This document shows, one piece after another, positions 4,401-8,031 of a stretch of 8,031 bases of DNA. Below the pieces are notes generated by a model. It had not been told where the DNA came from. It searched no databases and saw only the letters and a list, made by a program, of their open reading frames with translations. Origin of the DNA: Candidatus Woesebacteria bacterium (GTDB lineage: Bacteria > Patescibacteriota > Microgenomatia > UBA8517); the NCBI GenBank assembly GCA_016181165.1, contig JACOZU010000022.1, positions 1-8,031 of the forward strand, written 5' to 3'. The position numbers and the translations under genes are program-made. The number at the start of each line of letters is the position of its first letter. The first letter of the stretch is position 1.

Positions 4401-5362
4401 CCCGCGGCTTTTGTTTCTTCGAGATACTTAATGGTATCCATGGCAGCCATACAGCCGAAGCCGGCCGCGGTTACCGCCTGTTTGTAGTGATAGTCGTGTA
4501 CGTCCCCAGCTACGAAAATACCGGGAACGGAAGTTTTGGTGTGGTCGCTGACTACCACATAGCCTCTGGCATCGAGCTCGATTTTTCCGGAAAAGATCAT
4601 TGTCGAAGGAACATGGCCTATGGCAACAAAAATGCCGTCAAGGACAAGTTCGCTTTCTTGGTTGGTTTTATTGTTTATAAGAAGAACTTTCTCGACCTTG
4701 TCGTTGCCGACTACTTCCTTAACCTCGGTATTCCAAAGGATCTTTATTTTGGGATTTTCCGTAACTTTCTTTTGCATGGCAGCACTCGCCCTAAAAGCGT
4801 CTCTTCTATGGATAATCGTCACCTCGGTCGTGTATTTGGCCAGCGTTAACGCTTCCTCCATGGCCGAATCCCCTCCTCCCACAACCGCCACCTTCTTTCC
4901 TTTAAAAAAGGGCGCGTCGCAGGGGGCACAGGAAGAAACTCCCCGGCCGACATACTTGGCTACTCCCGGAGCGTCGAGCCACTTGGTATCGGCCCCCGTG
5001 GCAATAATTACCGAGTGTCCTAGATATTTGGTTCCTGCCACAGTTACTTCAAACGGTTTTTTACTTACGTCGATTCCTTCGGCATTCTTCTGTAAAAATT
5101 CTGCCCCATAGATTAGAGAATGGTCTCTCATTTTTTGCATTAAGTCAGGCCCCTGAATGCCAGGGCTTGACGGCCAATTGTCGACCGTGGTTGTGAGCAT
5201 GAGTTGCCCCCCCCACTTCTCTCCTCCGACAATGACGGTTGAGGCCGCACCCCTGGTTGTGTAGATGGCGGCTGTTAGCGCGGCTGGGCCTGAGCCAATA
5301 ATAATTACGTCCCAGGGCTCACCGCTTGCGGGTTTGGATGCAAAGACTTCACCTTCTGCCAT
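4397..5362 (-). CDS. trxB: Thioredoxin reductase (NADPH, FAD)
   Basis: This 321-aa flavoprotein transfers electrons from NADPH through FAD and a redox disulfide to thioredoxin. It has the FAD-binding VIIIGSGPAALTAA (residues 19-32) and the redox-active CAPC (C145, C148). The NADPH-binding VVGGGDSAMEEA (160-171), the HRRDAFRAS segment (185-193) that normally contacts the NADPH 2'-phosphate, and the closing FAD motif GDVHDYHYKQAVTAAG (286-301) are also present. Length and domain order match low-molecular-weight bacterial TrxB. The active site is CAPCDAPFF rather than the common CATCDG type. The ATG at 5362 shares one base with the stop codon of the Pro-rich gene (TAATG), so translation is probably coupled. 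No Shine-Dalgarno site lies at normal distance, and a GC-rich hairpin (5376-5402) sits 13 nt upstream. The stop overlaps the start of the DsbA-like gene. Confidence 0.95.
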   Translation of the reverse strand: MAEGEVFASKPASGEPWDVIIIGSGPAALTAAIYTTRGAASTVIVGGEKWGGQLMLTTTVDNWPSSPGIQGPDLMQKMRDHSLIYGAEFLQKNAEGIDVSKKPFEVTVAGTKYLGHSVIIATGADTKWLDAPGVAKYVGRGVSSCAPCDAPFFKGKKVAVVGGGDSAMEEALTLAKYTTEVTIIHRRDAFRASAAMQKKVTENPKIKILWNTEVKEVVGNDKVEKVLLINNKTNQESELVLDGIFVAIGHVPSTMIFSGKIELDARGYVVVSDHTKTSVPGIFVAGDVHDYHYKQAVTAAGFGCMAAMDTIKYLEETKAAG

Positions 5363-5658
5363 TAATAAGTAGCTGCCGGGGGAGGAGTTGTTCCTCCTCC
5401 GGTATCTCCTCCCATTCCTCCTCCACCACTCGTGGGTTGAGTTGGTTGAGGAGCTTCGGGTTCGGGAGTCTCTGGCCCTGGTACTCCTGGTTCTGGCGCC
5501 GGCGTAGGTGTGGTCGGCTTAGCGGGAGGTATTCCCATTGGCGGTTCAGAACCGGGAGGTGTAGGCATGGTTGGTCCACTGGCAGGAGCTCCTCCCCCCG
5601 TGGGTGCCGGTACTCCTGGTGTTTGTCCTTGGTCTTGTGGTTTTGTCGGATCGTCCAA
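5362..5658 (-). CDS. Pro/Gly/Thr-rich disordered protein within the thioredoxin operon, 98 aa
   Basis: I do not recognise this protein. It is 98 aa with 29 Pro, and it has no Cys, signal peptide or membrane helix. After MDDPTKPQDQ it consists of irregular TP, AP, EP and GP repeats (residues 14-77), then a Gly-rich segment (GGGGMGGDTGGG) and the tail TTPPPAATY. It should be intrinsically disordered. The start is the TTG at 5658 and not the in-frame TTG at 5676. A near-perfect Shine-Dalgarno AAGGAGGTGAT (5673-5663) lies 8 nt before the first and inside the reading frame of the second. The SD touches the trxA stop and the gene's own stop shares a base with the trxB start, so it is a fixed part of the operon. 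A tether, scaffold or surface-exposed linker role is possible but not shown. Confidence 0.7.
   Translation of the reverse strand: MDDPTKPQDQGQTPGVPAPTGGGAPASGPTMPTPPGSEPPMGIPPAKPTTPTPAPEPGVPGPETPEPEAPQPTQPTSGGGGMGGDTGGGTTPPPAATY
5376..5402 (-). promoter_or_regulatory. GC-rich hairpin just upstream of the trxB start
   Basis: In the mRNA, CCGGAGGAGGA (5402-5392) pairs with TCCTCCCCCGG (5386-5376) around a 5-nt ACAAC loop. This gives ten Watson-Crick pairs and one A-C mismatch. It buries a GGAGGA element and ends 13 nt before the trxB ATG. A ribosome translating the Pro-rich gene would melt it, which fits translational coupling, but it also lies in Gly/Pro codons that are naturally GC-rich. Confidence 0.45.
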
Positions 5659-5662
5659 AATA

Positions 5663-5673
5663 ATCACCTCCTT
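5663..5673 (-). promoter_or_regulatory. Near-perfect Shine-Dalgarno site that sets the Pro-rich gene start
   Basis: AAGGAGGTGAT matches the complement of the usual bacterial 16S rRNA 3' tail over 11 bases. It lies 8 nt before the TTG at 5658. It overlaps the trxA stop codon (TGA, 5675-5673). It is the only strong ribosome binding site in the window. Confidence 0.85.
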
Positions 5674-5993
5674 CAAATACCTTTTTTAATTAGATCTTCA
5701 AAAGCGTCTTTTCCTGCAAATCCTACTTGACGGCCTACTTCGGCCCCGCCCTTAAAAAGAATCGTTGTGGGAATCGACATGACGGAGTATTTAGAAGCCG
5801 AATTCTGATTTTCGTCAACGTTGAGTTTCATTATCGTAACTTTGCCTTTATAGGCTTCGGATAATTCCTCAAGGACAGGTTCGGCCAGTTTGCAAGGCCC
5901 GCACCAGGCCGCCCAAAAATCTACCAAAACCGGCCCGGATGATTTTAAGACCTTAGCCTCAAATTCACTGTCGCTAACATTTGTTGTAGCCAT
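5673..5993 (-). CDS. trxA: Thioredoxin
   Basis: This 106-aa protein is a standard thioredoxin that reduces protein disulfides in the cytoplasm and is recharged by TrxB. It has the active site WCGPC (residues 30-34) within VDFWAAWCGPCK, the DEN segment of the central strand (60-62), the cis-proline loop SIPT (P75), and the FKGG turn (80-83) followed by the final helix. Length is normal. The ATG at 5993 follows a TTGACT-18-TATAGT promoter, with 12 nt between the -10 and ATG. An AAAGG lies 7 nt before the ATG but would fall at or before the predicted +1, so it may not be in the mRNA. It is the first gene of the operon trxA, Pro-rich gene, trxB, dsbA-like. Confidence 0.95.
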   Translation of the reverse strand: MATTNVSDSEFEAKVLKSSGPVLVDFWAAWCGPCKLAEPVLEELSEAYKGKVTIMKLNVDENQNSASKYSVMSIPTTILFKGGAEVGRQVGFAGKDAFEDLIKKGI

Positions 5994-6005
5994 GATTCGC
6001 CTTTC

Positions 6006-6035
6006 ACTATACTTTCTTGGAAGTACCTAAGTCAA
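6006..6035 (-). promoter_or_regulatory. Promoter of the trxA operon
   Basis: TTGACT (6035-6030), an 18-bp spacer and TATAGT (6011-6006) form a strong sigma70-type promoter in the 52-bp gap between the copper ATPase stop and trxA. The predicted +1 is near 5999, about 6 nt before the ATG. It shows that the redox operon can be transcribed separately from the ATPase gene. Confidence 0.7.
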
Positions 6036-6045
6036 CCTCTAATTT

Positions 6046-8031
6046 TCACAATTTGACTCGCCGCAGGGCCAGGGCATTAAAAACCACGATGACGGAAGAA
6101 GCACTCATCAGTAGGGCTCCGTATTCCGGCCGAAGCATAATGCCCCAGGGGGTAAAGACCCCGGCTGCAGCAGGAATGGCCAGAGCGTTATATCCCGTTG
6201 CCCAGGCTAAGTTCTGCTTCATTTTGGCAGCCACCTTTCTACTTAGAGAGATTACTTTAACAACATCCAGGGGGCTATTCTTTACTAATACTATTTCGGC
6301 ACTCTCAACCGCCACATCCGTCCCGGCCCCAATGGCTATGCCTACATGGGCCTGGGTCAGACTGGGGGCATCGTTGACCCCGTCTCCCACCATCCCTACT
6401 GTCTGTCCTTGCCCCTGAAGTTCTTTAACCTTTTCTACCTTTTCTTCCGGTAAAACCTCGGCAAAGACAGTATCTATTCCCAGCCGCTTCCCCACATCCT
6501 TGGCAACGTCTTCTTTATCGCCAGTCAGCATGGCGGTTTTAACTCCCATTTCCCTAAGTTTTGTTATTGCTTCTTTGGATTCTTCGCGGATTGCATCTTC
6601 AAGGACTATCGCCCCAATTACCTTTTTATCTTTAGAAACATATACGGCCGTTCCTTGTTTTTCCGACTCTTGGGGGGGCGAAACCAGGGCTCTATTGCCG
6701 ACTAGCACCTTTGAGTTTCCAACCATACCTTCCGCTCCCTTACCCGGAAAAGAATTAAAAGCGTGGGCAGCTGTAAAGGAGATGTTCTTCTTTTTGGCCT
6801 CATTAACAATTCCTTTGGCGATTGAGTGCTGGGAATGAATCTCGACAGATGCGGCAAGTTTAAGAATATCCTCCGAACTAAACCCCGAATCAAAGATTTC
6901 AAATGCGGCCACCTCAAACTCTCCCTTGGTCAGAGTTCCGGTCTTGTCAAAAATAATGTAATCAAGGTTTCTGGCTATCTCAAGTCCCTTCATATCCCTT
7001 ATCAAAATCCCGTTTTTGGCTGCAATGGCGCTCGTTATGGTTGTAACCGTAGGAATAGCCAGGCCCAAGGCATGGGGGCAGGCAATAACAATTACAGTTA
7101 TGGCCAGGGTGGAAGCAAAAATGGCTCCCTGGGGATTAAGAAAGAACCAATAAATAAAGGTTAGAGAGCCCACCACAATTGCAATAATGGTTAGGGCATT
7201 GGCTGCTTTATCCGCCAGTTTCTGTACCGAAGGCTTGGTCTCCTGAGCGGCCCTAATTAGTTCCATTATTTGTGAGACGGCGGTTTCGCTGCCTATTTTG
7301 GTAACTTTGATGGTTAAGGAGCCGTCGTTATTAATGGTACCCCCGATAACCTTATCTCCCTTTTTCTTCTCAACCGGCCGGAACTCCCCAGTGATCATTC
7401 CCTCGTTAATTGAAGAGACCCCGTCGACAACTTCCCCGTCAATCGGAATTTTCTCACCCGGTCTAACCAAGACAAAATCGCCCTTTTGCAACTCCTGGGT
7501 AGGCACGTCTTCGACTTCTTTGCCTTTGAGCCTATGGGCCGAAGGCGGGATTAGTTTGGCCAACTCCCTCAGGGCATTTCCGGTTCCTAAAACCGCCCGC
7601 ATCTCGATGTAATGCCCGAAAAGGAAAGCCAAAACCAGGGTTGAAATTTCCCACCAGAGGGATTCTCCCGGAAAAGCGAAGGTTGCTAGGACACTGAAGG
7701 AGTAGCCGGCCAAAACCGCCAAGGAAACAAGCGTCATCATCCCCCAGTTGCGGCTTTTTAATTCATCTTTGGCTGCTTTATAGAAAGGGAATCCGCCGTA
7801 GAGGGCAATGGCTGTCCCCAGGCCAAAAAGGAGGATGTCTCTATATATGAAATCTACCGAAAATCCGACCCATTCCTGAATTTTTGGGGATAAAATAAGA
7901 ACAACTAGAGTCAGGGGCAGAACAACAAAAAATCTTTTTTTGAAGTCCTCGGCCATCATCCGATGGTGTTGAGTATGGTCAACCCCACGCATTTCGCTAT
8001 CTTTATGTTCTACTTTTTTTTTATCTTCGAC
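6046..8031 (-). CDS. copB: CopB-type copper/silver-translocating P1B ATPase (5' end beyond window)
   Basis: A P-type ATPase that exports copper or silver ions across the cytoplasmic membrane. Counting from the internal ATG at 7992, it has the actuator motif TGE (201-203), the metal-site motif CPH (305-307) in the sixth helix, the phosphorylation site DKTGT (D349), TGDKED (490-495) and the hinge GDGVNDAP (536-543). The last two helices contain YN (601-602) and MSASS (629-633). CPH marks the P1B-3 (CopB) subgroup. The usual HP motif of the nucleotide-binding domain reads HS (H389-S390). The frame is open for 13 more codons to the window edge ([13 protein letters not shown]), so the visible product is at least 661 aa and the ATG at 7992 is probably internal. 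The N-terminus carries several His (EH, DHTQHH), typical of the CopB metal-binding tail. No CXXC domain is visible. Confidence 0.9.
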   Translation of the reverse strand, partial: VEDKKKVEHKDSEMRGVDHTQHHRMMAEDFKKRFFVVLPLTLVVLILSPKIQEWVGFSVDFIYRDILLFGLGTAIALYGGFPFYKAAKDELKSRNWGMMTLVSLAVLAGYSFSVLATFAFPGESLWWEISTLVLAFLFGHYIEMRAVLGTGNALRELAKLIPPSAHRLKGKEVEDVPTQELQKGDFVLVRPGEKIPIDGEVVDGVSSINEGMITGEFRPVEKKKGDKVIGGTINNDGSLTIKVTKIGSETAVSQIMELIRAAQETKPSVQKLADKAANALTIIAIVVGSLTFIYWFFLNPQGAIFASTLAITVIVIACPHALGLAIPTVTTITSAIAAKNGILIRDMKGLEIARNLDYIIFDKTGTLTKGEFEVAAFEIFDSGFSSEDILKLAASVEIHSQHSIAKGIVNEAKKKNISFTAAHAFNSFPGKGAEGMVGNSKVLVGNRALVSPPQESEKQGTAVYVSKDKKVIGAIVLEDAIREESKEAITKLREMGVKTAMLTGDKEDVAKDVGKRLGIDTVFAEVLPEEKVEKVKELQGQGQTVGMVGDGVNDAPSLTQAHVGIAIGAGTDVAVESAEIVLVKNSPLDVVKVISLSRKVAAKMKQNLAWATGYNALAIPAAAGVFTPWGIMLRPEYGALLMSASSVIVVFNALALRRVKL

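Noticed and set aside
3769..4487. Several plus-strand frames opposite the dsbA-like and trxB genes
   Set aside because: All are shadows of genes supported by active-site motifs on the minus strand.
5326..5730. Plus-strand open frame of 134 aa rich in Arg, Ser and Trp
   Set aside because: It is the antisense shadow of the Pro/Gly-rich gene, whose codons give Arg/Ser/Trp-rich text on the other strand.

Overview
The window reads as chromosomal DNA of a small-genome bacterium, most likely a Candidate Phyla Radiation (Patescibacteria) member, perhaps Microgenomates-like. This is an inference from compact convergent and overlapping genes, tRNAs without encoded CCA, many unrecognisable short proteins, and a TrxB with CAPC in place of the common CATC. 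No rRNA or other marker confirms it.

Layout, left to right. (1) 1-1430: a possible gene start leaving the left edge; a GlcG/HbpS (DUF336) gene on the minus strand; a divergent 81-aa gene of unknown function; a convergent 96-aa gene of unknown function. (2) 1430-2240: a block that looks AT-richer, with a four-helix membrane protein and a 111-aa gene broken by a one-base frameshift. (3) 2240-2640: three minus-strand tRNA genes, Glu(TTC), Lys(TTT) and Gln(TTG). The Lys-Gln spacer carries a 45-bp tandem duplication made of a tRNA-Lys 3' remnant and a tRNA-Gln 5' remnant. (4) 2699-3625: a RibD C-terminal/DHFR-fold reductase on the plus strand. It overlaps the dsbA-like gene tail-to-tail by 11 bp. 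(5) 3615-5993, minus strand: a tightly coupled thiol-redox operon in the order trxA, a 98-aa Pro/Gly/Thr-rich protein, trxB, and a membrane-anchored DsbA-like thioredoxin-fold protein. (6) 6046 to the right edge: a CopB-type (CPH motif) P1B copper/silver ATPase whose reading frame runs off the window.

How the genes fit together: TrxB would pass NADPH electrons to cytoplasmic TrxA, while the anchored DsbA-like protein acts outside the membrane. The neighbouring copper exporter fits a thiol/metal homeostasis neighbourhood, although trxA has its own promoter between it and the ATPase gene.

Two patterns stand out. Nearly every first gene has a recognisable -10 hexamer only 6-12 nt before its start codon, which predicts leaderless or near-leaderless mRNAs. 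In contrast, the internal Pro-rich gene has a near-perfect Shine-Dalgarno sequence and a TTG start. In addition, a 15-bp motif is repeated just upstream of the -35 element of two promoters in the left 1.3 kb, with a 12-bp copy near a third.
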